The notes: a model not told the origin generated them from the letters alone. Positions 34,970 to 44,040 are shown, counted from the stretch's first letter. The stretch is 64,000 nt of DNA from Synechococcus sp. CBW1107 (GCF_015841355.1 NZ_CP064908.1:2604001-2668000); one strand, 5' to 3'. Numbers and translations: made by a program.

Positions 34970-35260
34970 TCAGTAGCCGAACCCCCCCATCAGGGATCCG
35001 CTGAGGTTGCCCAGCAGCCCCTGAACCAGGCTCAGGGAGATGAAGGCAATGATCGCCGAAAGGTCCAGGCCACCCAGGGGGGGGATGAGGCCGCGAAAGG
35101 CGTTGAGGTAGGGATCGGTGATGGAGCTCACCGTGCTCAGCACCGGGTTGCTCCAGTCGAGGTTGGGGAACCAGCTCAGCAGCACCCTCACCAGCAGCAC
35201 CAGGCTGTAGATGCTGAGGGTCTGTGCCAGCACAGCCAGGATCTGGCTCAGGATCATCAT
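34970..35260 (-). CDS. YggT/YlmG (Ycf19) family membrane protein
   Basis: 96 residues from ATG 35260. Two membrane regions with the family signature SIYSLVLLVRVLLSWFPN, then DPYLNAFRGLIPPLGGLDLSAIIAF. YlmG proteins affect cell or nucleoid division in cyanobacteria and plastids. It lies downstream of scpB on the same strand with 30 nt between, an arrangement consistent with the chromosome-segregation theme, although that link is inference. Confidence 0.92.
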   Translation of the reverse strand: MMILSQILAVLAQTLSIYSLVLLVRVLLSWFPNLDWSNPVLSTVSSITDPYLNAFRGLIPPLGGLDLSAIIAFISLSLVQGLLGNLSGSLMGGFGY

Positions 35261-35290
35261 GGGCAAAGCCTGAAGCAACTCGATCCGACT

Positions 35291-35833
35291 CTATGCAGCT
35301 GTGTTGCCCTTCGCTTGCCCGGCCGGCGAGGGGGACGCTTCGGGCACCTGGGTGACGGCGAAGGTCCGGTGGAACTTGTCGCTGAGGCTGATCCAGTACG
35401 AACGGCCATCGCTCTGGCGCCGCCGCTCGATGAAGTCCTGGGCCAGCAGTTCCTTGATGTGGTCGTAGGCGCCCGATCCACGCAGCTCCACCAGGTCCGA
35501 CTGCAGGATCCGGCGCTTGAGGGCCACGGTGGCCAGGGTTCGCAGGGTGGCGGTGGAGAGGTCCACCGGCAGCAGCGTCTGCACCAGATCGGCGTGGCTT
35601 TCACGCAGCTGCAGACTGAAGCGCTGGCCGTCCTGGCGGATTTCCAGGGCCGTGTCCCGGTGGGCGTAGTCGGCCATCAGGGTGATCAGCGCCAGCTCGA
35701 CCGCGTCGCGCTCGATCGGCTCACTCAGGCCGACGGAGGCGATCTCGGCCAGCTCGGCGAGGCTGAGGGGCCGGCCCTTGAGGTACAGAATCGCCTCGAG
35801 CCTGGCCGGCAGGGATAGGGAAGCGCTGGACAT
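35291..35833 (-). CDS. scpB: segregation and condensation protein B
   Basis: 180 residues. ScpB is a winged-helix (kite) subunit of the SMC-ScpAB condensin. The N-terminal SLPARLEAILYLKGRPLSLAELAEI, the second wing with LSTATLRTLATVALKRRILQSDLVELRGSGAYDHIKELL and GRSYWISLSDKFHRTF are typical. The C-terminal tail after residue 165 is variable. scpA is not present in the window. Sits between ilvA and ylmG on the minus strand. Confidence 0.95.
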   Translation of the reverse strand: MSSASLSLPARLEAILYLKGRPLSLAELAEIASVGLSEPIERDAVELALITLMADYAHRDTALEIRQDGQRFSLQLRESHADLVQTLLPVDLSTATLRTLATVALKRRILQSDLVELRGSGAYDHIKELLAQDFIERRRQSDGRSYWISLSDKFHRTFAVTQVPEASPSPAGQAKGNTAA

Positions 35834-35887
35834 GCTCTCAGCCGGCCCATCGTCGGGCGCAGAGTACCGCAGCTGATCAGGGCAGGC

Positions 35888-37450
35888 TCAGGCCAGCGCC
35901 GGCACAGGCTGGCTGGCCGGGCCGAGGAACAGCCGGTACGCCGGGTTCTGGGTCTCGTCCCAGTGGCGGTAACCCAGGCCTGAGAGAAAGAGCTCCCAGG
36001 CGCCGGAATCCTGCTCCTCCACCTGCACCCCCACCACGATGCGACCCACGTCGGCCCCCTGGTTGCGGTAGTGGAAGATGCTGATCGACCAGTTGGGGTG
36101 CAGGGCGTTGACAAAGGCCATCAGCGCGCCCGGCCGCTCGGGAAACTCGAAGCGGTAGAGCAGCTCCCGCGGCGGCTCGGCTCCGGCGTGGCAGGCCGCT
36201 TCGGGCAGGCGCCCACCCACCATGTGGCGCAGGTGCAGCTTGGCCAGTTCATTGCTGCTGAGGTCGAGGCACGGGAAGCCGCCGGCGCCCAGCTGGCTGA
36301 TCAGGGCCTCCGTGTCGCGATGCCCGTCGATCTGCACTCCCAGGAAAATGTGCGCCAGGCGGTGATCCGCCATCCGGTAGCTGAATTCGGTCAGGCTGCG
36401 GGAGCCCAGCAGCTCGCAGAGCTGGCGCAGGCTGCCCGGACGTTCGGGGATCTCCACCGCCAGCATCGCTTCACGCTCCTCCCCCAGCTCGGCCCGCTCG
36501 GCCACGAAGCGCAGGCGATCGAAATTCATGTTGGCGCCGCAGGCCACGGCCACCAGGGTTCGCTGTTTCAGACCTCGTCGCTGCACGTCGGCCTTCATGC
36601 CGGCCACCGCCAGAGCACCGGCCGGCTCGAGGATCGAACGGGTGTCCTCGAAGACGTCCTTGATCGCCGCGCAGATCTCATCGGTGTCCACCGTGACCAT
36701 GGCATCCACATAGCGCTGGGCCAGGGCAAAGGTGTGCACCCCCACCTGGCGCACGGCCACCCCATCGGCGAACAGACCCACCTGCTCGAGGCTCACCCGC
36801 CGGCCCGCCGCCAGGGAGCGTGTCATGGCATCGGCATCCACCGGTTCGACACCGATCACCTCCACCTGGGGCCAGACGTTCTTGATGAAGGCGGCGATGC
36901 CGGCGATCAGCCCACCGCCGCCCACCGCCACATAGATGGCATCGGGGGGAGCCGAGCACTGGCGGAGGATTTCGAGGCCCACGGTCCCCTGGCCGGCGAT
37001 CACTTCCGGATCGTCGAAGGGATGGATGAAGGTGAGGCCCCGCTCCTCCTCCAGCACCCTGGCCTGCTGGCATGCCTCGTCGTAGGTGTCACCGTGCAGG
37101 ATCACTTCGGCACCGCGGGCGGCCACGGCCCCCACCTTCATCGCGGGTGTGGTGAGCGGCATGACGATCACCGCGTGGCAGCCCAGCCTCTCGGCCGCCA
37201 GGGCCACGCCCTGGGCGTGGTTGCCGGCGCTGGCGGCGATCACCCCACGCTCCAGTTCCGCCGGCGTCAGCTGGGCCATGCGGTTGTAGGCCCCGCGCAG
37301 CTTGAAGGAAAACACGGGCTGGAGGTCCTCGCGCTTGAGCAGCACCGTGTTGCCGAGCCGCCGCGACAGGTTGGGAGCCTCATCCAGTGGCGACTCGATC
37401 GCCACGTCGTAGACCCGCGCGCGCAGGATGCGCTGCAGTGTGTCGTCCAT
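35888..37450 (-). CDS. ilvA: threonine ammonia-lyase (biosynthetic)
   Basis: 520 residues. PLP enzyme that converts threonine to 2-oxobutanoate, the first step to isoleucine. The PLP lysine is in FSFKLRGAYN near the N-terminus, the phosphate-binding glycine loop is VAVGGGGLIAGIAAF, and two C-terminal ACT-like regulatory domains (starting around EREAMLAVEIPERPGSLRQL and RELLYRFEFPERPGALMAF) fit feedback control by isoleucine. Separated from scpB by about 54 nt and divergent from dxs. Confidence 0.96.
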   Translation of the reverse strand: MDDTLQRILRARVYDVAIESPLDEAPNLSRRLGNTVLLKREDLQPVFSFKLRGAYNRMAQLTPAELERGVIAASAGNHAQGVALAAERLGCHAVIVMPLTTPAMKVGAVAARGAEVILHGDTYDEACQQARVLEEERGLTFIHPFDDPEVIAGQGTVGLEILRQCSAPPDAIYVAVGGGGLIAGIAAFIKNVWPQVEVIGVEPVDADAMTRSLAAGRRVSLEQVGLFADGVAVRQVGVHTFALAQRYVDAMVTVDTDEICAAIKDVFEDTRSILEPAGALAVAGMKADVQRRGLKQRTLVAVACGANMNFDRLRFVAERAELGEEREAMLAVEIPERPGSLRQLCELLGSRSLTEFSYRMADHRLAHIFLGVQIDGHRDTEALISQLGAGGFPCLDLSSNELAKLHLRHMVGGRLPEAACHAGAEPPRELLYRFEFPERPGALMAFVNALHPNWSISIFHYRNQGADVGRIVVGVQVEEQDSGAWELFLSGLGYRHWDETQNPAYRLFLGPASQPVPALA

Positions 37451-37556
37451 GCCTCCAGTGTGCCGGGCAGGAGAGCGGGCGGCTTCCGAAAGGTGACCGT
37501 TGCCCCCATTCCTCCGAAGGCAGGTCCTAGATTGAATTCTCAGATCTGATCAGGGT

Positions 37557-39470
37557 ATGCATCTCAGCGAGCTGAGCCATCCCAACCAGTTGCATGGCCT
37601 CAGCATCGGCGAGCTTGAAGCCATAGCTCGTCAGATCCGTGAGAAGCATCTGGAGGTGGTGTCCACCAGCGGAGGTCATCTCGGCCCTGGATTGGGCGTG
37701 GTTGAACTCACCCTGGCCCTCTACCAGACTCTCGACCTGGAAACGGACCGGGTGGTCTGGGACGTGGGCCACCAGGCCTATCCCCACAAACTGGTCACGG
37801 GCCGCTACCACCAGTTCCACACCCTGCGCCAGCAGGGCGGGGTGGCCGGATATCTCAAGAGGAGTGAGTGCCGCTTCGATCACTTCGGCGCAGGTCATGC
37901 CTCCACCAGCATTTCGGCGGCCCTGGGCATGGCCCTGGCCCGCGACCGCCGCGGCGAGGACTACAAGTGCGTGGCCGTGATCGGTGATGGCGCCCTCACC
38001 GGAGGCATGGCGCTCGAAGCCATCAACCACGCCGGGCACCTTCCCAAGACCCCGCTGCTGGTGGTGCTGAACGACAACGACATGTCGATCTCGCCGCCGG
38101 TTGGAGCCCTCTCCACCTACCTCAACCGCATGCGGCTGAGTCCGCCGCTGCAGTTCCTCTCCGGCAGCGCCGAGGAGGCCTTCAAGCATCTGCCCTTCAT
38201 GCACGGGGAACTGCCGCCCGAGCTGGAGCGGCTCAAGGAGAGCATGCGCCGCCTGGCGGTGCCCAAGGTGGGCGCCGTGTTCGAAGAGCTGGGCTTCACC
38301 TACATGGGGCCCATCGACGGCCACGACATCGCCGAGATGGTGCGGACGTTCACGGCCGCCCATCGCTGCGAGGGCCCCGTGCTGGTGCATGTGGCCACCA
38401 CCAAGGGCAAGGGTTACCCCTATGCCGAGGCCGATCAGGTGGCCTACCACGCCCAGTCGGCCTTCGACCTCAAGACCGGCAAGGCCTTTCCCTCCAGCAA
38501 ACCGAAGCCTCCCAGCTACAGCAAGGTCTTCGGACAGACCCTGGTGCGCATCTGCGAGCAGGACCCCACCGTGGTGGGCATCACGGCGGCCATGGCCACC
38601 GGCACCGGCCTCGATCTGCTGGAAAAGGCACTGCCCAACCAGTACTTCGATGTGGGCATCGCCGAGCAGCATGCCGTCACGATGGCGGCGGGCATGGCCA
38701 CGGCGGGCCTCAAGCCGGTGGTGGCGATCTACAGCACCTTCCTGCAGCGTGCCTTCGACCAGCTCATTCACGACGTGGGCATCCAGAAGCTGCCGGTGAC
38801 CTTCGTGCTCGACAGGGCCGGGATCGTGGGAGCCGATGGACCCACCCACCAGGGCCAGTACGACATCAGCTACCTGCGCGCTGTGCCGAATTTCACGGTG
38901 ATGGCGCCCAAGGATGAGGCGGAGCTCCAGCGGATGCTGGTCACCTCGATCGGCCACGACGGTCCCTGCGCCATCCGTTTCCCCCGCGGCGAAGGCGAGG
39001 GTGTGCCCCTGATGGAGGAGGGCTGGGAGCCTCTGGAGATCGGCCAAGGCGAGCAGCTGGCCGATGGAGATGATCTGCTGATCGTGGCTTACGGCGCCAT
39101 GGTGGCGCCGGCCATGGCCACGGCCGGCCTGCTTCAGGAGCAGGGCATCAGGGCGGCGGTCGTGAATGCCCGCTTCCTGCGTCCCCTCGATGAAAGCCTG
39201 ATCCTGCCCCTGGCCCGCCGCATCGGCCGCGTGGTGACGATGGAGGAGGGCGCTCTGCCCGGTGGCTTCGGGGCCGCCGTGGTGGAAAGCCTCAACGACC
39301 ACGAGGTGATGGTGCCCGTGTTCCGTATCGGCATCCCCGATCAGCTGGTGGACCACGCCAGCCCCGAGCAGAGCAAGAAGGCTCTCGGGCTGACACCACC
39401 CCAGATGGCCGATCGCATCCTGCAGCGCTTTGCCCTGCTGGGAATCCAGCGGCAGCCGGTGGCCGTCTGA
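37557..39470 (+). CDS. dxs: 1-deoxy-D-xylulose-5-phosphate synthase
   Basis: 637 residues. Thiamine-diphosphate enzyme making DXP from pyruvate and glyceraldehyde-3-phosphate, the entry to the MEP isoprenoid pathway. The N-terminal [20 protein letters not shown], the ThDP site [17 protein letters not shown] with the DN of LNDNDMSI, the [15 protein letters not shown] and [11 protein letters not shown] segments are typical. Divergent from ilvA with about 106 nt between. ispE at 4760 belongs to the same pathway. Confidence 0.97.
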   Translation: MHLSELSHPNQLHGLSIGELEAIARQIREKHLEVVSTSGGHLGPGLGVVELTLALYQTLDLETDRVVWDVGHQAYPHKLVTGRYHQFHTLRQQGGVAGYLKRSECRFDHFGAGHASTSISAALGMALARDRRGEDYKCVAVIGDGALTGGMALEAINHAGHLPKTPLLVVLNDNDMSISPPVGALSTYLNRMRLSPPLQFLSGSAEEAFKHLPFMHGELPPELERLKESMRRLAVPKVGAVFEELGFTYMGPIDGHDIAEMVRTFTAAHRCEGPVLVHVATTKGKGYPYAEADQVAYHAQSAFDLKTGKAFPSSKPKPPSYSKVFGQTLVRICEQDPTVVGITAAMATGTGLDLLEKALPNQYFDVGIAEQHAVTMAAGMATAGLKPVVAIYSTFLQRAFDQLIHDVGIQKLPVTFVLDRAGIVGADGPTHQGQYDISYLRAVPNFTVMAPKDEAELQRMLVTSIGHDGPCAIRFPRGEGEGVPLMEEGWEPLEIGQGEQLADGDDLLIVAYGAMVAPAMATAGLLQEQGIRAAVVNARFLRPLDESLILPLARRIGRVVTMEEGALPGGFGAAVVESLNDHEVMVPVFRIGIPDQLVDHASPEQSKKALGLTPPQMADRILQRFALLGIQRQPVAV

Positions 39471-39516
39471 GCTTGGCAGAGGTCCGAGTCTGGGGCTCGG
39501 AATCGGAAGCTCAGCA

Positions 39517-39545
39517 CAACAGGCGGGTGTGCGGCCCGCCTGTTG
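39517..39545. terminator. hairpin after dxs (11-bp perfect stem)
   Basis: Arms CAACAGGCGGG (39517-39527) and CCCGCCTGTTG (39535-39545) pair perfectly around a 7-nt loop, 47 nt after the dxs stop. There is no clear T-tract, so it may be a rho-independent-like or processing hairpin. A second hairpin follows at 39588. Confidence 0.6.
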
Positions 39546-39587
39546 TCGTTGGTCTGATGGTTGTTGATCGGGTCGCGGGTGCTGGTG

Positions 39588-39618
39588 GGCTCGGGCCTTT
39601 GACGTTCAGGCCCGAGCC
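39588..39618. terminator. hairpin between dxs and psaK (11-bp stem)
   Basis: GGCTCGGGCCT (39588-39598) pairs perfectly with AGGCCCGAGCC (39608-39618) around a 9-nt loop, ending 12 nt beyond the psaK stop on the minus strand. Probably the 3' end structure of the psaK transcript. No T-run is present. Confidence 0.6.
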
Positions 39619-39630
39619 TCGGCCCTGGAT

Positions 39631-39888
39631 TCAGAGGACGCCGCGGGAGGCCAGACCCTGGATGGCGCCGATGCCGAAGATGTGACCCAGGCTGGTGGTG
39701 GCCAGCAGGGAGGCATGGCTGAGGCCACCGAAGAACTGGGCGTTGGGAAGCTGGGCACCTTCGGAGGGGTACTTGATGGTGGCCTTGCCGATGCCAATGG
39801 CGATCACGTTGCACACGATCATCACCAACGCCACCTTCGGCGACCAGGTCAGCGAGGCGGGCGCCATGGCGAGAAGAGGAGCGATCAT
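39631..39888 (-). CDS. psaK: photosystem I reaction centre subunit PsaK
   Basis: 85 residues with two membrane helices (WSPKVALVMIVCNVIAIGIG and the C-terminal HASLLATTSLGHIFGIGAI). The intervening KATIKYPSEGAQLPNAQFFGGLSHASLLA loop is the PsaK signature. It is a peripheral PSI subunit at the trimer edge, involved in antenna coupling. Convergent with dxs and upstream of the DUF3593 gene. Confidence 0.96.
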   Translation of the reverse strand: MIAPLLAMAPASLTWSPKVALVMIVCNVIAIGIGKATIKYPSEGAQLPNAQFFGGLSHASLLATTSLGHIFGIGAIQGLASRGVL

Positions 39889-39957
39889 GGTGGATCAAAA
39901 ACTGACGCCCCATCCTGCGGGGGAACCGCGGGCTGTTCGCCGGCGCTTAAGACTTGT

Positions 39958-40359
39958 TCACTGCTCCGGTCCGTCGTCCAGGGTCATGGCATCGCTGTCA
40001 GCCTCCGGAGCCGATGGCTCACGGCCGCCACGGCTGAAGCCCCAGAGCACCAGCAGGTTGGCCAGCGTCAGGAAGGACTCCGCCCCCCCATGCAGGGCGT
40101 CCACATCGGCCAGCTTCCGGCCATAACGCTGCTCCGCCACCACTGAGGCGGCGATGGTGACCGCCACGAACACCAGGGTGAACTGGAAGCCGCGCAGGGC
40201 CAGGGGCGGGAAACGCCTGCTGGCCGAGGCCCAGCGCAGGAAGGCCAGATAGGGCAGCAGCGAGAGCACGAACAGGGGTCCGGGATCAACAGCCGCGAGG
40301 GAAGCCAGCCAGCCTCCGGACGGTGAGGCGGCGGCGATGGGCCCCAGGAGGGCAATCAC
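39958..40359 (-). CDS. DUF3593 membrane protein
   Basis: 133 residues from a GTG at 40359, whose GTGA overlaps the stop of the DUF2499 gene. Three hydrophobic regions (LFVLSLLPYLAFLRWA, GFQFTLVFVAVTIAASVVA, ESFLTLANLLVLWGFS) and the conserved ADVDALHGGAESFL segment match the DUF3593 family of cyanobacteria and plastids. Function unknown. The tight coupling to DUF2499 is conserved in my recollection, which suggests a two-subunit membrane complex. Confidence 0.82.
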   Translation of the reverse strand: MIALLGPIAAASPSGGWLASLAAVDPGPLFVLSLLPYLAFLRWASASRRFPPLALRGFQFTLVFVAVTIAASVVAEQRYGRKLADVDALHGGAESFLTLANLLVLWGFSRGGREPSAPEADSDAMTLDDGPEQ

Positions 40360-40655
40360 GAGCGGCTCCTTTCGGGCAGCAGCGTCCACGCGGCTGCCGC
40401 CAGGGCCACATTTCCGAGCAGGGTGGTGCCGGCCTGGAACACCACCAGACCCTGAAGCTCCTCTGGATTGTCGAACAGGTGCCAGGTGCAGGCCGCCATG
40501 GCGCTGACCAGGGCCGGAAGCATGGCCAGGGCGATCCAGCGCCATTCGGTTTCGCCACGGCGCTCACCCCAGTGGATCACGGCTGCCATGGCCAGGATCC
40601 ACTCCAGGACCGAGGCCACATGGATCCACCAGGTGGGCAGTGAAAGGGCATGCAT
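40356..40655 (-). CDS. DUF2499 membrane protein
   Basis: 99 residues from ATG 40655, beginning MHALSLPTWWIHVASVLEW. Three membrane segments and motifs LPTWWIHVASVLEWILAM and ACTWHLFDNPEELQGLV are typical of DUF2499, found in cyanobacteria and chloroplasts. It is translationally coupled to DUF3593 and lies between hli and psaK. Photosynthetic membrane localisation is plausible but inferred. Confidence 0.85.
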   Translation of the reverse strand: MHALSLPTWWIHVASVLEWILAMAAVIHWGERRGETEWRWIALAMLPALVSAMAACTWHLFDNPEELQGLVVFQAGTTLLGNVALAAAAWTLLPERSRS

Positions 40656-40758
40656 GGCGCCCGGCACCCACGTGAACCAGCAATGTACGGAACCCAGGGC
40701 TCAGGTGGAGAGTGGGAGAGGCCTTGTTCCTCAGGGGTGCTGGACCTGGTCAGCCATG

Positions 40759-40790
40759 AAAAAACCCCGTCCGGACTGGCGGACGGGGTT
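40759..40790 (-). terminator. rho-independent terminator of the hli gene
   Basis: The arms AACCCCGTCCG (40763-40773) and CGGACGGGGTT (40780-40790) form a strong stem around a 6-nt loop. On the minus strand the hairpin is followed by a run of Ts (As at 40759-40764 on the plus strand). It lies 24 nt after the hli stop. Confidence 0.88.
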
Positions 40791-40813
40791 GCGGGGATGC
40801 TGATCGTCGCAGG

Positions 40814-40957
40814 TCAGCCGAGGCCGATCTGGCCGAGGATGCCCTGGCCGGTGAGCAGTTCGGTGGCCAGGCCGATCACGAAGCCGAGCATGGCCAGACG
40901 GCCATTCCAGGTTTCAGCGAAGGAGACGAAGCCGAAGCGGGAATCGGAGCTGGACAT
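40814..40957 (-). CDS. hli: high-light-inducible protein (Hlip/SCP)
   Basis: 47 residues starting MSSSDSRFGFVSFAETWNGRLAMLGFVIGLATELLTG, with the single chlorophyll-binding helix motif ExWNGRLAMLGF. Hlips bind chlorophyll and carotenoid, help PSII assembly and dissipate energy under high light. Ends in GQGILGQIGLG, as usual for the short Hli type. It has its own strong terminator downstream. Confidence 0.95.
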   Translation of the reverse strand: MSSSDSRFGFVSFAETWNGRLAMLGFVIGLATELLTGQGILGQIGLG

Positions 40958-41098
40958 TGCATGTGAAGCAGTGTTGCGAGAATTGTAACAGGAGGTAACC
41001 CGTCTTGTCATGGTCCTGGAGGCGGTCCCGGGTTCCCATGGCCCCTGGTGCATCGTCCCTGCTCCCGTAGCCTCCGTGCAGATCGAATCGGGTGTGCG

Positions 41099-42157
41099 GT
41101 GGCGCCAGCGCGGAAGGGGGTTCGACCGCTGCTCTGCGGCTACTACGGCGAGCACAACCTTGGCGACGACGCCCTGCTCGCCGCCCTTCTGGCCCAGCTG
41201 CCCGAGGGCTGCGATCCCCTCGTCACCGCCTTCGACCAGGGGGAGGTGCAGCAACGCCTGGGAGTGTGCACCTGTGCACGGCGGGATTTCGCGGCGGTTC
41301 GCCGGGCTCTCGATCGCTGTGATGCGCTTGTGCTCGGGGGCGGCAGTCTGCTCCAGGACGCCACCAGCTTCCGCAGTCTTCTCTATTACGCCGCGCTGAT
41401 CATCTCGGCACGGCTGCAGGGCAAGCCCGTGCTGCTCTGGGGCCAGGGACTGGGGCCCCTGCGCCGGCGCCGCAGCCGCCTGCTGGTGCGCCGGCTCCTG
41501 ACCCTGGTGCAGGACAGCAGCTGGCGTGATCCGGGCTCGGCAGCGCTGGCCGCTGCCTGGGGACGACCTGGCCAGCTCGGCAGTGACCCGGTCTGGTCAT
41601 TGGCCACACGGCTCTGGCATGGGCATGGAGGTCCACTGGTGCTCTGCTGGCGTCCCACCCCGCTGCTGGAGGGCGAGCGCTGGAGGCCCCTGCTGGAGGC
41701 CCTCGATGCCGTGGCGGCCGCTGCGGATCGGGAGGTGATCTGGCTGCCGTTTCACCGGGACCAGGACCGAGGATTGCTCCTGGAACTGGATCGCCAGGGG
41801 CTGGTCCCCCGGCGGCTGGCCCTGCGCAGCCGCGAGCAGCTGGTGGCCACTCCCGAGGCGGCGATGGAGATCTTCAGCGGCGCCAGCCTGGTGCTCTCGA
41901 TGCGGTTGCACGGACTGATCGTGGCGGCCCTGGCGGGTGCCCCCCTGGTGGCCCTCAGCTACGACCCGAAGGTGCGAGCCGCCGCCCAGGCGCTGGACTG
42001 CCCCTGCCTTGATCTGGAGCATCTCCAGGACGCCCGCGCCCTGCAGCAGGAGTGGCTTGAGCAGTTGGAGAAGCCCCCCCAGCCGCAGGTGGTGGAGGTG
42101 CTGCGAGAGGACAGCCGCGTGCATCGTGAGCTGCTGAGGCGCTGGCTCGGTCGCTGA
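41099..42157 (+). CDS. csaB: polysaccharide pyruvyl transferase (CsaB family)
   Basis: 352 residues from GTG 41099 (an in-frame GTG at 41048 gives 369). CsaB adds a pyruvate ketal to secondary cell-wall or capsular polysaccharide, which anchors SLH-domain proteins. Seen are CGYYGEHNLGDDALLAALL at the N-terminus, CDALVLGGGSLLQDATSFRSL, and the C-terminal LVLSMRLHGLIVAALAGAP(L) motif of glycosyltransferase-B-like fold. Picocyanobacterial outer surfaces carry SLH-domain porins, which suits this role. Confidence 0.9.
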   Translation: MAPARKGVRPLLCGYYGEHNLGDDALLAALLAQLPEGCDPLVTAFDQGEVQQRLGVCTCARRDFAAVRRALDRCDALVLGGGSLLQDATSFRSLLYYAALIISARLQGKPVLLWGQGLGPLRRRRSRLLVRRLLTLVQDSSWRDPGSAALAAAWGRPGQLGSDPVWSLATRLWHGHGGPLVLCWRPTPLLEGERWRPLLEALDAVAAAADREVIWLPFHRDQDRGLLLELDRQGLVPRRLALRSREQLVATPEAAMEIFSGASLVLSMRLHGLIVAALAGAPLVALSYDPKVRAAAQALDCPCLDLEHLQDARALQQEWLEQLEKPPQPQVVEVLREDSRVHRELLRRWLGR

Positions 42158-42164
42158 GCGAGGC

Positions 42165-42998
42165 TCAGTTCACACCCGCCGTCGTCGCGGCAGTGGTTCC
42201 TGGGGCTGCCATGGCCACGGGAATGCGAGGCACGGGGAAGCCGTTCGCCCCGAGCACGTCCACAATCATGCGGTTGGTGTCGAAATAGACCTGCCAGTAA
42301 TGGGCGGTGTGGGTGTAGGGCCGCACGGCCAGCTTCGGTCCGCGCTCGGTGAATTCCAGCACCTCCACATCGCCGGCCATGCCCTCGAACTGATTGGGAA
42401 CCTTGGCCAGACCTGCCTTGAGCAGGGTGATCGCCTTGCCCACATCGGCGCTGTTGTCGAGCTGGGCCACCAGTTCCACCCGGCGGTACTCGTGCACGGA
42501 ATAGTTCTGGATGGTGTCGCCGAACAGCTTGCCGTTGGGCACGATGTTGCGCACGTTGTCGGGGGCCAGCAGGGAGGTCACGAACATGCCGATCTCCTCC
42601 ACGGTTCCGGTGACACCTGCGGCTGTGATGAAATCACCCACGCTGAACGGCCGGAACACCTGAAGGAACACCCCGGCGGCGAAGTTGCCGAGCATGCCGC
42701 TCCAGGCTGCCCCGATCGCCACGCCGGCGCCGGCCAAAAGGGCGGCGAAACTCGCCGTCTCGATGCCGAAGAACCCGAGAATGGCCACCACCAGGATCAC
42801 CCTCAGCACAGCGGCGAGGATGTTCAGCAGGTAGGAGATCACCGTGGCGTCAAGGGTGCTGCGGCGCAGGCCACCCCTGATCAGCTTTAGGGCGAACTGG
42901 ATCAACCAGCCACCGACGATCCAGAGGGCGACGGCCCCCACCAACTTGAACAGGAAGGGAACGATCGTGGAGGCGATCAGATCAGCGATGACCGGCAC
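42165..42998 (-). CDS. MscS-type mechanosensitive channel
   Basis: 277 residues from a GTG, the compact single-pore form. Three N-terminal helices are followed by the pore-lining TM3 motif with small residues (ASFAALLAGAGVAIGAAWSGMLGNFAAGVFL) and the beta domain ITAAGVTGTVEEIGMFVTSL. The later IVPNGKLFGDTIQNYS segment is the classic MscS beta-barrel signature. It relieves osmotic down-shock. Convergent with the CsaB gene. Confidence 0.95.
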   Translation of the reverse strand: MPVIADLIASTIVPFLFKLVGAVALWIVGGWLIQFALKLIRGGLRRSTLDATVISYLLNILAAVLRVILVVAILGFFGIETASFAALLAGAGVAIGAAWSGMLGNFAAGVFLQVFRPFSVGDFITAAGVTGTVEEIGMFVTSLLAPDNVRNIVPNGKLFGDTIQNYSVHEYRRVELVAQLDNSADVGKAITLLKAGLAKVPNQFEGMAGDVEVLEFTERGPKLAVRPYTHTAHYWQVYFDTNRMIVDVLGANGFPVPRIPVAMAAPGTTAATTAGVN

Positions 42999-43083
42999 GG
43001 AACTCAGAAACAGGCCTGCTCACCATCGGCGCTGATCGGACCGACGTCAACAACGCTGTCGGCAAGCACAAACCTGCCGCGGC

Positions 43084-43662
43084 TCAGGCCTGCAGACGGT
43101 TGAGCTCCTCGAGCACCTCGTGGCTGTGACCCAGGGGGCGCACCGCCACCCAGCGGGCCCGCAGCACCCCGTCAGGGTCGATCAGAAAGGTGTGCCGCTG
43201 GGAGAACGGTGCCAGCCAGGATCCATAGCGCTGACTCACGGTCCCGCCGGGATCGGAGAGCAGGGGAAAGACCAGTCCTTCGCTGTCGCAGAAGGAGGCG
43301 TGCTCGGCGACATCATCAGCGCTGATGCCCACCACCTCGGCACCGAGTTGATGAAACTGCTGGAGGTTCCGCTGAAATCCACTGGCCTCCAGGGTGCAGC
43401 CGCTGGTGAAGTCCTTGGGATAGAAGTAAAGCGCCAGCCAACGGCCCTCGAAGTCGTGAAGCCCCAGAGTGCCGGAGTCATCCAGGCCGGGGCCGAATCC
43501 AGGCAACAGAAAATCCGGCGCGGGCTGGTCGAGCGCAGGCAGGGTTCCTCCGAGGGCGTCAGCCTTTCCGGGCCGGCCCAGGAGGGGAGCTATAACTGCG
43601 GGAACCACCAGAGCGGCGGCGACGTGAACGAGCGCTCCCTCGAGGAGTTGGCGGCGATTCAC
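43084..43662 (-). CDS. thioredoxin-dependent peroxiredoxin, PrxQ/BCP type, exported
   Basis: 192 residues from a GTG. The N-terminal MNRRQLLEGALVHVAAALVV stretch with an Arg pair resembles a Tat-type signal, so export to lumen or periplasm is likely. The peroxidatic Cys is C89 in DFTSGCTLEASGF, and C125 is a second Cys (HASFCDSEG), while the usual resolving Cys five residues after the first is replaced by Ser. Reduces hydroperoxides. Located between mscS and rpmB. Confidence 0.9.
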   Translation of the reverse strand: MNRRQLLEGALVHVAAALVVPAVIAPLLGRPGKADALGGTLPALDQPAPDFLLPGFGPGLDDSGTLGLHDFEGRWLALYFYPKDFTSGCTLEASGFQRNLQQFHQLGAEVVGISADDVAEHASFCDSEGLVFPLLSDPGGTVSQRYGSWLAPFSQRHTFLIDPDGVLRARWVAVRPLGHSHEVLEELNRLQA

Positions 43663-43685
43663 AACGACGGAGCTCTGAGGGATTT

Positions 43686-43922
43686 TCAGAGTTTGGCCAG
43701 GTTGACGCCCAGTTCGCGAGCGTAGGCATCGAGGCCCTTTTTCTGGATGGTGCGCAGGGTGCGGGTGGCGACCCGCAGCTTCACCCAGCGGTTGCCTTCA
43801 GCCCACCAGAGGCGGCGTTCCTGGAGGTTCACCTGCTGGAGTTTCTTGGTGCGCACGTGGGAATGGCTGACAGCCATGCCGTTGTTGGCGCGCTTGCCGG
43901 TGAGCTGACAAACCCGGGACAT
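43686..43922 (-). CDS. rpmB: 50S ribosomal protein L28
   Basis: 78 residues from ATG 43922: [27 protein letters not shown], followed by [28 protein letters not shown]. These are the standard L28 sequences. The Cys at position 5 is the remnant of a zinc site. Starts 119 nt after the metallophosphoesterase stop and has a gap of 23 nt before the PrxQ gene. Confidence 0.97.
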   Translation of the reverse strand: MSRVCQLTGKRANNGMAVSHSHVRTKKLQQVNLQERRLWWAEGNRWVKLRVATRTLRTIQKKGLDAYARELGVNLAKL

Positions 43923-44040
43923 GGAAGCAACCGATACGCAGGGAACGGGCAGCCACCAGAGGGCTGGATGGTGCCAAGAGGACATCTTAACAAAGGGCTG
44001 GCCGTTTCTCAGCTGATTCAGGTTGGGGGATCGTCAGCGG

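Noticed and set aside
37527-39356. 609-residue minus-strand frame opposite dxs
   Set aside because: His/Gly/Gln-rich shadow of the dxs codon pattern.
40759-40790. Hairpin near hli read as a small RNA
   Set aside because: The hairpin followed by Ts on the minus strand is explained as the hli terminator.
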